NCBI GenBank assembly: GCA_015060695.1
Contig: SUYA01000001.1
Coordinates: 232,686 to 296,685, forward strand
DNA from: Mediterranea massiliensis
Lineage (GTDB): Bacteria > Bacteroidota > Bacteroidia > Bacteroidales > Bacteroidaceae
DNA: 64,000 nt
Reading direction: 5' to 3'
The notes below the pieces were generated by a model, which saw only the letters and a program-made list of their open reading frames with translations, made no database searches and was not told where the DNA came from. Every line of letters starts with the position of its first letter. Position 1 is the first letter of the stretch. Below, in pieces: positions 1 to 9,500 of this stretch. Made by a program: the position numbers and the translations under genes.

Positions 1-41
1 ATCCGCTCGTTTAATTCGCGGATATCAATTGTTTCTGCCAT
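1..41 (-). CDS. MoxR family AAA+ ATPase, N-terminal fragment
   Basis: The reverse strand opens with ATG at 39-41 and reads MAETIDIRELNER before leaving the window. From memory this matches the N terminus of Bacteroides MoxR-type AAA+ ATPases, which usually head an operon with DUF58 and von Willebrand A domain proteins (aerotolerance/Bat cluster) acting as chaperones for metal-centre or complex assembly. Only 13 codons are visible, so no ATPase motif can be checked and the call rests on the N-terminal match alone. Confidence 0.6.
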   Translation of the reverse strand, partial: MAETIDIRELNER

Positions 42-160
42 AATAGTTCTATTTTTTATATGTTTAATCTCGTTATTTTGAATTTAGCCCCAAAAGTACA
101 CATAATATATTAACCACACGAACTAATTTTTATTAAAACACTGTAAAAGCCTTTTAAATA

Positions 161-190
161 AAAAAAAAGAAGCAGTGATTACTGCTTCTT
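161..190 (-). terminator. Rho-independent terminator of the ftsY-rimO-HU operon
   Basis: On the minus strand, AAGAAGCAGT and its complement (181-190 and 167-176) form a 10-bp perfect stem with a 4-nt GATT-type loop, followed by a run of T (complement of the A-run 161-168). The stop codon of the HU-LysM gene (179-181) lies inside the hairpin. Confidence 0.8.
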
Positions 191-1411
191 TTCTAATTTG
201 GGTACCTTAATGGTGGTACCGTATGGCACATGATTGGGATTTTTGATGATTGTAGGGTTATGTTTTACCAAGTAGGGCCACAGGTTTTTTGTGCCATAAT
301 ATTTCAAAGCTACTCTGGTTAATGTCTCCCCTTCCACAATGGTGTGGGTACCTTGAGTTCCTACGATGATGTAGCTGACCGAGTCGGGAATTACCGGTTC
401 TTTGGATGTTTTAATTGAGGTAGCTACGGGTATTTCTTTTTTCGGTTCTGATTTGGGCTTTGCCTCGGTTACAGTAGGAGATGTGTGAATTGTATCGGTT
501 GTTTGGATTGATTTGACTGGCGGTTCAGCCTCGTGGTTTTGTTCGGTTTTTGTCACAACCGATGCACCCTCTGTAAGGGGGGCTTGAGGTGTGTTACTAT
601 CAGTCATATCAGGGAAGTATAAATAGGCAATGATGCCAATGCACAGCAAGAGGATTGCAACGATGGAAACGGTGAAATATTTCATTCCTTGGGGAGCCTT
701 ATTTGTTTCCTTGAGGGGTGGAACGATTGCCTCATTTACCGGAAGCTGATTCTCTTTTTCGGCACTGGCCGGTTCAACGTAAGCGGAATCTTCAATAGGT
801 TTTTCTTTCTCTGTTTCCTCTTCTTGTACGATTGTTTCAGGAATAATTTCTGTTTCTTTTTCTTCACTGACAGATGTTTCTTGTTCCTGAAGAGGTGTCT
901 CTTCTTGCTTAACAGAAACTTCTTCTTCCACAATAGGAGTCTCTTCCTCTATCAAAATAATCTCTTCTGAAATAGTTTCCTCTGTAACAGTTGTTTCTGT
1001 AGCAGGTGTTGCCGAGTTTATTTCTTCGGGTTGTGTGCTATCTTCCGATTGTTCCTCTTCTTCATTGAACATATCGTCAAATGTCACTCCTTCATTCAGT
1101 ACTACACTCTCAAAGTGAGAAAATGGCTTGTTTACCAGATCTTTCAGAGGATTTTCGGGAGTAAACGATATTTTTGTATGTCCTTGTAGTTCAAAGCGTT
1201 CGCCTGTATTGATGTTTACACTCTCGCGGCTGTCAACCTCTATTAATTTGAATGTGCCGAGACCTTTTATTTTCAGGTATCTTTCTTTCTCTAATGCTTC
1301 GATAATCAGCGAAAAGAATTCTTTTACAAAAGCATTGGCTTGGTTTCGTTCCATGCCTTGCTTTTGTATGAAAGCATCTACCAAATGTTGGGTGTTTATT
1401 TTTTCGTTCAT
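179..1411 (-). CDS. HU-type DNA-binding protein fused to a transmembrane segment and LysM domain
   Basis: This 410-residue protein has an unusual order. Residues 5-95 are an HU/IHF-type fold (the 'IKGLGTF' strand near 48-54 and the 'ISFTPENPLKD' strand near 81-91). Residues about 110-240 are a long acidic, Glu/Thr/Pro-rich linker. A single hydrophobic helix follows at about 245-265, then a second polar linker. The C terminus, about 355-405, is a LysM module ('EGETLTRVALKYYG' start, 'HVPYGTTIKVPKL' end). With the N terminus in the cytoplasm, the HU part would touch DNA and the LysM part peptidoglycan, which would tie the nucleoid to the wall; this topology is inferred. It sits 25 bp after a stand-alone HU gene and probably shares its transcript. 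No signal peptide is visible. HU-LysM proteins occur in Bacteroidetes but their role is not established as far as I know. Confidence 0.85.
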   Translation of the reverse strand: MNEKINTQHLVDAFIQKQGMERNQANAFVKEFFSLIIEALEKERYLKIKGLGTFKLIEVDSRESVNINTGERFELQGHTKISFTPENPLKDLVNKPFSHFESVVLNEGVTFDDMFNEEEEQSEDSTQPEEINSATPATETTVTEETISEEIILIEEETPIVEEEVSVKQEETPLQEQETSVSEEKETEIIPETIVQEEETEKEKPIEDSAYVEPASAEKENQLPVNEAIVPPLKETNKAPQGMKYFTVSIVAILLLCIGIIAYLYFPDMTDSNTPQAPLTEGASVVTKTEQNHEAEPPVKSIQTTDTIHTSPTVTEAKPKSEPKKEIPVATSIKTSKEPVIPDSVSYIIVGTQGTHTIVEGETLTRVALKYYGTKNLWPYLVKHNPTIIKNPNHVPYGTTIKVPKLEKKQ

Positions 1412-1436
1412 GGTACTTTGATGAAGGCTATGGATA

Positions 1437-1709
1437 TTACCTGAATTTCTCTTTCATTGAAGGGCTGGGCTTGAAGGTCAAGACCAATTTGGGAGGAACT
1501 AACATGCGTTGTTTGGTTGTGGGGCTGACAGAGATGCGTTCACTCTTTTTTTTCACTTCAAACGTGCCGAATCCCTGTATGGATACAGCATTGCCTTCTT
1601 GCCATTGTTGAGTCATTTCTTTAAGTAAAGATGCGGTCAAATCGGCCGTTTCTTTCTGTGTGTATCCCAATCGGCGAGCCAGTTCCGATGTAAATTCCTT
1701 GTTGTTCAC
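1437..1709 (-). CDS. HU family DNA-binding protein
   Basis: This 90-residue protein has the usual HU length and layout: N-terminal helices ('TSELARRLGYTQKETADL'), the 'VSIQGFGTFEVKKK' strand, and a 'LTFKPSPSMKEKF' C-terminal strand. It should bind and bend DNA as a nucleoid protein. It differs from canonical HU in the arm, reading 'KKSERISVSPTTKQRMLVP' instead of the usual RxGRNPxTG motif, so it belongs to the divergent Bacteroidetes HU group. It is followed 25 bp later by the HU-LysM gene and preceded by rimO with a 72-bp gap. The two adjacent HU-fold proteins could heterodimerise, which is inference. Confidence 0.9.
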   Translation of the reverse strand: MNNKEFTSELARRLGYTQKETADLTASLLKEMTQQWQEGNAVSIQGFGTFEVKKKSERISVSPTTKQRMLVPPKLVLTFKPSPSMKEKFR

Positions 1710-1781
1710 GGATGTTATGTTTTAAAACTACGCCGCTATATTAGCAAAACTTCTTGATATAAACAAGTGGTTGGGGAAAAA

Positions 1782-3083
1782 TTATTGAACTAATAGTCCA
1801 AAAAGGTCGAAATCATCGGAGTTTATCACTTCTATCTGATAAAAATTACCGATAATTAGCTCGTTTTCATCGGACTTTATCAACACTTCGGGATCTACTT
1901 CCGGAGAGTCAAATTCTGTGCGACCGATATAGTATTCACCCTCTTTTCTATCAATAATTACTTTGAACCGTTGTCCGATTTTTTCTCTTCCTAATTCAGC
2001 GGAGATTTCTTCTTGGATGGCCATTAATTCTCCTAATCGAGCTTGTTTAATTTCTTCCGGTATGCTATCTTCATAGTGGGTAGCCGCATAGGTCCCTTCC
2101 TCTTCTGAATAGGCAAAAGCCCCCATTCTATCGAATCGGACACAACGAACAAACTCTTTTAGCTCTTCAAAATCGGCATCAGTTTCTCCCGGATGTCCTA
2201 CCATCAGTGTAGTGCGTAAATGGATGCCGGGTACTTCTTTGCGGAAGGTTTCGATTAGTTTATATGTATCTTTTTTGGTAACATGGCGTCGCATTTTTTC
2301 AAGCATACGATCACTGATGTGTTGAAGCGCTATATCCATGTATTTGCACACATTAGGACGTTCGCGCATTACCCGCATTAAATCCATAGGAAAGTGAGCC
2401 GGATAGGCATAGTGCAAACGAATCCACTCTACGCCGGGAATGTAGGAGATACGTTCTATCAATTCGGCTATGGCTTGTTTCTTATATAAGTCAATGCCGT
2501 AATAGGTGAGTTCTTGGGCTATAATCTGGAATTCTTTGACGCCATTGGCCACTAAGTATTTTACTTCGTCGATAATCTCTTCGATAGGACGAGACGTGTG
2601 GCGACCTGTAATTATGGGAATGGCGCAATAAGAGCAAGTTCGGTCACACCCCTCAGATATCTTTAGGTAAGCATAATGATGGGGGGTAGTTAGTGTGCGC
2701 TCTATGTGAAGATTATTGTTGTATGCCTTACCCAAATCGGTCAGTAGTTCGTTCCAATTGAATTTACCATAGAATTTATCGACTTGGGGTATTTCGACAG
2801 AAAGTTCTTGCAAATATCGTTCTGATAGGCATCCCATGACATATAGTTTCTCCAAATATCCTTCCTCCTTGGCTTGTGCAAATTCAAGAATCATATTAAT
2901 GGACTCTTCTTTGGCATCGCCAATGAAACCGCATGTGTTGATGACAGCTATTTCGCCTTGGGGCTGTTCTGCATCGTGAGTTACTTGGTAACCGGCTTCT
3001 TCCAATTGTCGTATCAGACGTTCGGAATCGACCAAGTTTTTAGAACAACCCAGTGTTACTATATCAATGGTTTTACGTTTCAT
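1782..3083 (-). CDS. rimO: Ribosomal protein S12 methylthiotransferase RimO
   Basis: RimO is a radical-SAM enzyme that adds a methylthio group to an aspartate of ribosomal protein S12. The 433-residue protein has the N-terminal UPF0004 domain with its cluster cysteines at 13 (LGCSKN), 51 and 85. The radical-SAM CxxxCxxC motif is at 146-153 ('CDRTCSYC'), and there is a C-terminal TRAM-like domain from about 365. Length and the 'GCSKNLVDSE' signature separate it from MiaB. The start at 3083 overlaps the ftsY stop by 4 bp (ATGA-type), so the two are translationally coupled. Confidence 0.96.
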   Translation of the reverse strand: MKRKTIDIVTLGCSKNLVDSERLIRQLEEAGYQVTHDAEQPQGEIAVINTCGFIGDAKEESINMILEFAQAKEEGYLEKLYVMGCLSERYLQELSVEIPQVDKFYGKFNWNELLTDLGKAYNNNLHIERTLTTPHHYAYLKISEGCDRTCSYCAIPIITGRHTSRPIEEIIDEVKYLVANGVKEFQIIAQELTYYGIDLYKKQAIAELIERISYIPGVEWIRLHYAYPAHFPMDLMRVMRERPNVCKYMDIALQHISDRMLEKMRRHVTKKDTYKLIETFRKEVPGIHLRTTLMVGHPGETDADFEELKEFVRCVRFDRMGAFAYSEEEGTYAATHYEDSIPEEIKQARLGELMAIQEEISAELGREKIGQRFKVIIDRKEGEYYIGRTEFDSPEVDPEVLIKSDENELIIGNFYQIEVINSDDFDLFGLLVQ

Positions 3084-4039
3084 TCTTTGTCTCCAAACAA
3101 CGACTCAACAAATTCTTTGCGGCGGAATACTTGTAAATCTTCCATGCCTTCGCCTAATCCGATGTATTTTACCGGAATCTTGAATTGGTCGGATATGCCA
3201 ATTACTACACCTCCTTTGGCAGTACCATCAAGTTTGGTTACGGCCATGGCGGTTACTTCGGTAGCCAATGTGAACTGTTTAGCTTGTTCGAATGCATTTT
3301 GTCCGGTAGATCCGTCGAGTACCAACAAAACTTCATTGGGAGCATCGGGTACTACTTTTTTCATTACATTCTTTATTTTAGTCAACTCGTTCATCAAGCC
3401 TATTTTGTTGTGTAGTCGTCCGGCAGTGTCAATAATTACTACATCGGCATTGTTTGCAACAGCCGAGTTGAGTGTGTCGAAAGCTACAGATGCGGGATCG
3501 GAACCCATTTTTTGTTTTACTACCGGCACTCCTACTCGTTCGCCCCAAATTACCAATTGCTCTACGGCTGCAGCACGAAATGTATCGGCAGCACCTAAAT
3601 AGACTGTTTTTCCGGTTTTCTTAAACTGATAGGCTAATTTGCCAATGGTAGTTGTTTTTCCTACTCCATTTACACCCACTACCATGATGACATATGGCTT
3701 TTTAGTAATAGGCGCTTCAAAGTCATCTACATCTTCGGAGTTATTTTCTGTTAATAATGCTGCTATTTCATCGCGCAGGATGTTGTTCAGTTCTGTAGCA
3801 TTCATGTATTTATCGGCAGCAGCACGCTTCTCTATGCGCTCAATAATTTTTAAGGTAGTTTCAACCCCTACATCAGAGGTAATCAATACCTCTTCCAAAT
3901 TATCCAGCACTTCATCATCTACCTTCGATTTGCCTGCAATGACACGAGCAATCTTTCCAAATACGCTTTCCTTAGTTTTGGCAAGTCCTTTATCCAGCGT
4001 TTCTTTCTTTTCCTTAGAGAAAAAACTAAAAAATCCCAT
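3080..4039 (-). CDS. ftsY: Signal recognition particle receptor FtsY
   Basis: FtsY is the GTPase receptor that docks SRP-ribosome complexes at the inner membrane. The 319-residue protein has a short basic N-terminal helix in place of the long acidic A domain of E. coli, the N domain (about 20-100), and the G domain with GVNGVGKTT (122-130), DTAGR (204-208) and TKLDG (268-272). It leads an operon continuing into rimO (4-bp overlap) and the two HU genes. A hairpin at 4131-4160 separates it from the ribosomal-protein genes upstream. Confidence 0.97.
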   Translation of the reverse strand: MGFFSFFSKEKKETLDKGLAKTKESVFGKIARVIAGKSKVDDEVLDNLEEVLITSDVGVETTLKIIERIEKRAAADKYMNATELNNILRDEIAALLTENNSEDVDDFEAPITKKPYVIMVVGVNGVGKTTTIGKLAYQFKKTGKTVYLGAADTFRAAAVEQLVIWGERVGVPVVKQKMGSDPASVAFDTLNSAVANNADVVIIDTAGRLHNKIGLMNELTKIKNVMKKVVPDAPNEVLLVLDGSTGQNAFEQAKQFTLATEVTAMAVTKLDGTAKGGVVIGISDQFKIPVKYIGLGEGMEDLQVFRRKEFVESLFGDKE

Positions 4040-4130
4040 AACCCTGATATTAATTCCTATTTATTGATGCAAAGATATAATAAAACTGATGAAAAATGAA
4101 ATCTTTATTCGCTTTTCATTCAAAAAAGAA

Positions 4131-4160
4131 TCCCTCATCGGCAGATTTGCCAATGAGGGA
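4131..4160 (-). terminator. Terminator of the rpmB-rpmG-DUF4295 operon
   Basis: TCCCTCAT at 4131 pairs with ATGAGGGA at 4153-4160, with a further GGCA/TGCC pairing inside. Read on the minus strand it is followed by a T-rich tail (complement of CAAAAAAGAA just to the left). It lies between the DUF4295 stop and the ftsY start. Confidence 0.8.
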
Positions 4161-4203
4161 AAATTTTATAAGTTCAGCACCTCACGGTGTCTGTCATTGC
4201 TTC

Positions 4204-4362
4204 TTATTTCTTGAAGAAGTCTTGTACTTCCTCGTTACGAACCATTTGTTCATCAAAAATGTAAGCACCAGTTTTCGGAGACTTTACCATCTTGATAACT
4301 TTAGTATAAGAACGTCCTTCTTTTGTACCTTCGTGCAAGGTTGCAACTGCTTTCTTTGCCAT
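4204..4362 (-). CDS. DUF4295 small basic protein of the L28/L33 operon
   Basis: This short gene reads MAKKAVATLHEGTKEGRSY at the start and ends EVQDFFKK, 52 residues. It is rich in lysine and conserved across Bacteroidetes as DUF4295, always beside rpmG and rpmB. Its role is unknown; size, charge and position suggest a ribosome-associated protein, which is inference. The start ATG at 4360-4362 lies 17 bp after the rpmG stop, and a terminator follows about 45 bp after its own stop. Confidence 0.9.
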   Translation of the reverse strand: MAKKAVATLHEGTKEGRSYTKVIKMVKSPKTGAYIFDEQMVRNEEVQDFFKK

Positions 4363-4379
4363 GAGTTATACCTTATTTA

Positions 4380-4568
4380 TTATTTGATTTCCTTATGTAC
4401 TGTTACTCTCTTCAAAATCGGGTTGTATTTCTTCAACTCCAATCTTTCGGTTGTGTTCTTTCTGTTCTTCGTCGTAATATAACGAGAAGTGCCCGGCATA
4501 CCGCTATCCTTGTGTTCTGTACATTCCAGAATCACCTGTACTCTGTTACCTTTTGCTTTCTTTGCCAT
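4380..4568 (-). CDS. rpmG: Large ribosomal subunit protein bL33
   Basis: This 62-residue basic protein starts [20 protein letters not shown] and has the bL33 '[12 protein letters not shown]' segment and the C-terminal '[17 protein letters not shown]'. It keeps only one of the four zinc-ribbon cysteines (C16), so it is the zinc-independent form. It lies between rpmB (22 bp upstream) and the DUF4295 gene, the usual order in this phylum. Confidence 0.97.
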   Translation of the reverse strand: MAKKAKGNRVQVILECTEHKDSGMPGTSRYITTKNRKNTTERLELKKYNPILKRVTVHKEIK

Positions 4569-4590
4569 AGTTCAGTATCTCCTCTACTTT

Positions 4591-4851
4591 TTAACCAATT
4601 ACTTTAATTGATTTCCAATCACAATAACCCTTGGCAACTGCATCACACAATGCAGCATCCAAGCCTTTCTTATTAATAACGCGAAGACCAGCAGCTGACA
4701 AACTTAAGCTGATCCAGCAATCTTGTTCTACATAATAGAACTTCTTCTTAAACAAGTTCACATCAAATGTTCTTTTGGTTCTTCTTTTTGAGTGTGAAAC
4801 GTTGTTGCCAATCATGGCTTTCTTTCCGGTAATTTGACAAATCTTTGACAT
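4591..4851 (-). CDS. rpmB: Large ribosomal subunit protein bL28
   Basis: The protein begins [20 protein letters not shown], the conserved bL28 opening, and is 86 residues long. An in-frame ATG 81 bp further upstream gives an extension with no L28 homology, so the start at 4849-4851 is chosen. It heads the rpmB-rpmG-DUF4295 operon. An imperfect -7-like element (TTACTTTG on the minus strand, about 4902-4909) lies upstream. Confidence 0.97.
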   Translation of the reverse strand: MSKICQITGKKAMIGNNVSHSKRRTKRTFDVNLFKKKFYYVEQDCWISLSLSAAGLRVINKKGLDAALCDAVAKGYCDWKSIKVIG

Positions 4852-4973
4852 TTCTATCTTAGTTTTTATAGTTTCAAACCATACTTCTTTCAAACAGAGC
4901 GCAAAGTAAGCACTTTTCTCGTAACTATGCAAGTTTTTCTTAAAATAATTCTCTGTATGATAGCATTTTTTAG

Positions 4974-5441
4974 TTATCTGAGCTGTTCTTTCAAAAGTAA
5001 CAGGGCTTTTTCAACACTTTTTTTTATATTCTCTGTTCGGCCGCAATCGCCTGTTGATTTTAGTGTATGAATTTCATTTTTATAGGCAATGGCTATCCAA
5101 ATAGTACCTACAGGTTTCTCGCTACTTCCACCTCCGGGACCGGCTATACCCGATGTTGCGATTGCACAATCTGTTTTCAGTGTATTCATCGCTCCTATTG
5201 CCATTTCTTTCACTGTTTCTTCGCTCACTGCTCCATGTCTTTTCAGTGTTTCGGGTGAGACGTGTAGCAATGTCATCTTTACATCGTTGGAATAAGCTAC
5301 GATGCTACCCTTGAAATAAGCTGAACTTCCGGCTATGGATGTAATAGCGGCTGCAATACTACCTCCTGTACAACTTTCTGCGGTGGAAAGGGTGATTTTC
5401 TTTGTTTTCAGTAGTTCACCCAGCTCTTCTACTAATGTCAT
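4974..5441 (-). CDS. pncC: CinA C-terminal domain protein (nicotinamide-nucleotide amidohydrolase)
   Basis: This 155-residue stand-alone CinA C-terminal domain is expected to deamidate nicotinamide mononucleotide to nicotinate mononucleotide in pyridine-nucleotide recycling. It carries the family motifs 'TAESCTGGS' (about 20-28), '[11 protein letters not shown]' (about 46-56) and '[11 protein letters not shown]' (about 97-107). The N-terminal molybdopterin-like domain of full CinA is absent, as in PncC/YgaD. It lies 63 bp after tsaD on the same strand. The family call is firm; the exact substrate is by homology only. Confidence 0.9.
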   Translation of the reverse strand: MTLVEELGELLKTKKITLSTAESCTGGSIAAAITSIAGSSAYFKGSIVAYSNDVKMTLLHVSPETLKRHGAVSEETVKEMAIGAMNTLKTDCAIATSGIAGPGGGSSEKPVGTIWIAIAYKNEIHTLKSTGDCGRTENIKKSVEKALLLLKEQLR

Positions 5442-5504
5442 ACACCTTATTATTAATGATATTAATGGGATAATGCTCTGTCTTTTTCTACCTATTTATT
5501 TTTT

Positions 5505-6524
5505 TTATAGTGTTACTCTTGAATAGGCCGCTGCTTCCATGGGGCAAAATTCGTTGTCTTGGTATTTGAAGTAGCCGGTCATGGCAATCATGGCAGCATT
5601 GTCAGTGGTATATCCGAATTTGGGGATATACACCTTCCAACCCAAACGTCGGGCATGATCATGGAACGCATTGCGCAATCCTGTATTGGCCGATACACCT
5701 CCGGCCAGTGCAATTTCTTTAATTTTATATTGTTTGGCTGCTTTACGCAATTTGTCCATTAAGATTTCTACGATAGTTGCTTCTAATGAAGCGGCCAAGT
5801 CTTCTTTATGATTTTCAATAAAATTGGGTTCTTCCTTCGTCCAATCGCGCAATGAGTATAGAAATGAAGTCTTCAGTCCGCTGAAACTATAGTCTAATCC
5901 CGGAATATGAGGTTTACTGAATGTATAGGCTTTCGGATTGCCTTGTCGGGCAAGCCGGTCTATGATAGGACCTCCGGGATAGCCGAACCCCATTACTTTT
6001 GAGCATTTGTCGATAGCCTCACCGGCAGCATCGTCAATGGTTTGTCCCAATATTTCCATATCATTGTAAGCTTTAACCAATATGATTTGAGAATTTCCAC
6101 CAGATACCAACAAGCATAAGAATGGGAATTGGGGGTGTTCTGATGCTTCACCTTCAACTTTAATGAAGTTTGCTAAGACGTGTCCTGTCAGATGGTTAAC
6201 ATCTATCATAGGAATCCCCAATGAACGTGCAAAACCTTTTGCAAACGATACTCCAACAAGTAAAGAACCCATTAAACCGGGTCCTCTGGTAAAGGCAACG
6301 GCACTGAGTTCTTCCTTTGTTACACCGGCACGTTTTAGTGCCTCGTGTACAACCGGAACAATATTTTGTTGATGTGCCCGCGATGCTAATTCCGGTACTA
6401 CTCCACCGTAAGATTCGTGTACAGCTTGTCCGGCCACGACGTTGGATACCAAATATCCGTCTTTAACGATTGCCGCCGATGTGTCATCACATGAAGATTC
6501 AATTCCTAAAATTATCGTACTCAT
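5505..6524 (-). CDS. tsaD: tRNA threonylcarbamoyladenosine biosynthesis protein TsaD
   Basis: TsaD is the catalytic subunit that transfers the threonylcarbamoyl group to A37 of ANN-decoding tRNAs. The 339-residue protein has the ASKHA start 'ILGIESSCDDTSAA' (5-18), the metal-binding HxxxH at H111/H115 ('HLTGH'), and the C-terminal 'LAGGVSANTGLR' segment. It is divergent from tamB; a -7 box (TACTTTTG, minus strand, 6550-6557) lies about 26 bp before the ATG. Confidence 0.97.
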   Translation of the reverse strand: MSTIILGIESSCDDTSAAIVKDGYLVSNVVAGQAVHESYGGVVPELASRAHQQNIVPVVHEALKRAGVTKEELSAVAFTRGPGLMGSLLVGVSFAKGFARSLGIPMIDVNHLTGHVLANFIKVEGEASEHPQFPFLCLLVSGGNSQIILVKAYNDMEILGQTIDDAAGEAIDKCSKVMGFGYPGGPIIDRLARQGNPKAYTFSKPHIPGLDYSFSGLKTSFLYSLRDWTKEEPNFIENHKEDLAASLEATIVEILMDKLRKAAKQYKIKEIALAGGVSANTGLRNAFHDHARRLGWKVYIPKFGYTTDNAAMIAMTGYFKYQDNEFCPMEAAAYSRVTL

Positions 6525-6549
6525 TAGTTATTATTTACTATTTTGTTTG

Positions 6550-6598
6550 CAAAAGTAGTGATAAAAGTAGATTCGTAAGGTATTATTTTATATTTTTG
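6550..6598. promoter_or_regulatory. Divergent -7 boxes for tsaD and tamB
   Basis: TACTTTTG on the minus strand (6550-6557) faces tsaD and TATTTTTG on the plus strand (6591-6598) faces tamB. Both fit the Bacteroidetes -7 consensus TAnnTTTG. No convincing -33 TTG sits at the ideal 19-21 bp spacing for either, so the calls are moderate. If the plus box is used, transcription would begin a few bases after 6598. Confidence 0.45.
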
Positions 6599-9500
6599 TT
6601 GGCTAAAATAGAAATTTACTGCGTTATCGAGAAGTTTAAAAAGATATTCCGTTGGGTAATAGGTGTTTGTCTGACGCTTTATTTAGGCCTACAGTTGCTG
6701 CTGAATGTTTCATTTGTTCAGAGACAACTTTCTGCTATGGTATCCCATCAGCTTTCTAAAGTCGTTGGTAGCAAGGTGGCTATTGGTCGTATAGAAATAG
6801 GTATATTAAATAGGATTATCATTGAAGACATCCGTTTGGATGACCCGTCAAAGAAGGAAATGCTTCGTGTGGCTCGCTTAGCAGCCCGCTTTGAACTTCT
6901 TCCTCTTTTCAGTGGAAAGATTGCTATCAATAATATACAATTCTATGGCTTTCAAGCCAATTTGGAGAGAGAAACCCCTACTTCACCCCCAAACTTTCAA
7001 TTCTTGCTCGATGCATTTGCTTCAAAAGATACGATAAAAGAAAAGTCTGAACTGGATTTGCGCATCAATTCGGCTCTGATTCGAAGGGGACGTATTGCAT
7101 ACCATGTATTGTCGGAAGAAGAAACACCGGGTAAATTCAATCCTAACCATATTCAATTGAAGAACATTGCAGCCAATGTGTCGTTGAAGGCATTGAATAA
7201 TGACTCAATTAATGCAGCTATCAAACGTTTCAGCATTGAAGAAGAGTTGTCCGATTTCAAACTGAGCAAATTAGATTTTAAGATATTGGCCAATGCCACC
7301 AAGACTACCATTGAAGATTTCTCCATCCACTTTCCACAAACCTCCTTGCTGATGGATACCATACGAATCGAATATGATAGTCTGTCATCGTTGAAGCAAT
7401 TAGATAAAGATACACGTATCTATTTTCATTTGAAACCTTCAGATATAGCACCGCAAGATATAGCTGCTTTTGTTCCGGCATTTCGTTCGTTTAAAGAACC
7501 CTTAAAGATTGAACTGAAGGCTAATGGAAGATTAGATAATTTGCACTTTCCCAGACTTTCCCTACTGGCCGGGAATCATTTTCAAGTACGAGGAGATATT
7601 GCTTTAAGAAATCTGACTACACCAGAAAAACGAAACATCAACGGACATCTCTCCCGACTTTATGCCGACTCTATTGGTATAGAGTTTTTAGTTAAGAACT
7701 TTACCAAAGAATTTCAAGGTGTGCCGACGGTACTTAAAAATTTGGGCAAAGTATCGTTTCAAGGCGAACTATCCGGAAACTTGAAAGACTTGCAGGCCAA
7801 TGGATTGACACAAACCGAACGTGGCGATATGAACGGTACTATGCGATTGACATCATCCTCAGATGGAAAGATGACTTATTCGGGTATATTGGAAACGAAC
7901 GATTTTGAACTGGGAAAGACTTTAGGAGATGCCAAATGGGGGAATGTTACTTTCAATCTTGATGTAAAAGCAGAAGAAACCCCTAAACAACTGCCTTATG
8001 TATTGCTGAAAGGTGTGGTTGCATCGTTGGATTACAACGATTACAATTATCAGAACATCACATTAGACGGAGAATACAAAAATGGAGGGTTCAGTGGGAA
8101 AGTAGCTTTGGATGATGAGAACGGATTGGTAGAACTAAATGGATATATCAATACTTACAGTCATACACCTGTATTCAACTTCCATGCTCAAGTAGATAAT
8201 TTCCGTCCAAACGACCTGCGGCTTACATCCAATTACGAGAACGCCTCTTTTTCGGGAAAGCTACGAGCCGATTTTACCGGAAGTTCTATAGATAAGGTTA
8301 AAGGTGAATTGAACATAGATAGTTTGCTTTATCAAGAACCGGAAAACAATTATTTGGTAGAAAACTTTAAAATAGAAGCCACTCGACTGAATGATTCAAT
8401 TAAAAGTCTTCTTTTGACTTCAGATTTTATGAATGCTCGCATCGAAGGTGTTTACTCATATACCAACTTGCCGAGTACCTTTATGAATATACTTCATCAG
8501 TATCTTCCGTCAGTCATTGAAAATAAGCAGTTACGGACAAATGACAAAAATGATTTTCGGTTTGAATTGAACATAAATAGGAACGATTTCTTTGAAACCG
8601 TACTCAAGATACCCCTTACCATCTATGCACGTACATCGTTGAAGGGATATATCAATCAGCATCGGATGCGTGTAGAAGGGTATTTCCCCCGATTGCGATA
8701 TGAAAACAAATTCATAGAATCAGGAGCATTATTAGTAGAGAATCCTAACGACCGAATGTTGGCACGAGTACGCCTTAATAATATCAAAGAAAGTGATGCT
8801 GTTATCCTTTCGGCAGAAGCCATTGCACAAAACGACAGTGTTGTTACAACGCTTAATTGGGGCAATAGTGCCCAGACTACTTACAACGGAAAGGTATCTG
8901 CTGTAGCTCGATTTATTCGCCCAATGATGGAAACCGAAGAGGATGGGAAACAGCAGGAAACCAAAGAAAATATACAAACACTTATTGACATTAAACCTAC
9001 ATGGATTACATTGAACGACACGTTGTGGCAAATCCGTGAGTCGCAAATCGTAGTAGAATCTAAACGAATACATATCAATGATTTCTATATCGGACATCCT
9101 CAACGACATCTGCGTGTCAACGGAGTAGTGTCCGAATCTCTTGCCGATACAGTCCGTCTCGATTTGAAAGACATAGATGTTGCATATGTATTTGACATTG
9201 CAGACTTGGGTGTAGATTTCAGTGGTAAAGCCACCGGACCGGCTTTTGCTTGTGGAGTATTAAAGGAGCCGGTTATGAAGACAGATCTCTTCTTCCGCAA
9301 TTTAGGATTAAACAATGGCTTGTTGGGTAATGCTCAGATACATGGCGAATGGCATCATCCGGTGAAAGGTATCTATCTGGATGCTGATATTCAAGAGGAG
9401 GATATTGCCCATACCCATGTAACCGGATATATCTATCCATTGAAGCCCACCAGTGCGTTAGATCTTCAAATAGATGCCGGTGGTACTAATCTGAAATTTA

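Noticed and set aside
689..970. Plus-strand frame rich in Phe/Leu opposite the HU-LysM gene
   Set aside because: It is the complement of the low-complexity Glu-rich linker and has no own signals.
4852..4932. 27-residue extension of bL28
   Set aside because: The family start [11 protein letters not shown] lies downstream and the extension covers the leader.
6470..6598. N-terminal extension of tamB from ATG 6470
   Set aside because: It overlaps tsaD and the promoters and has no relation to the membrane anchor.
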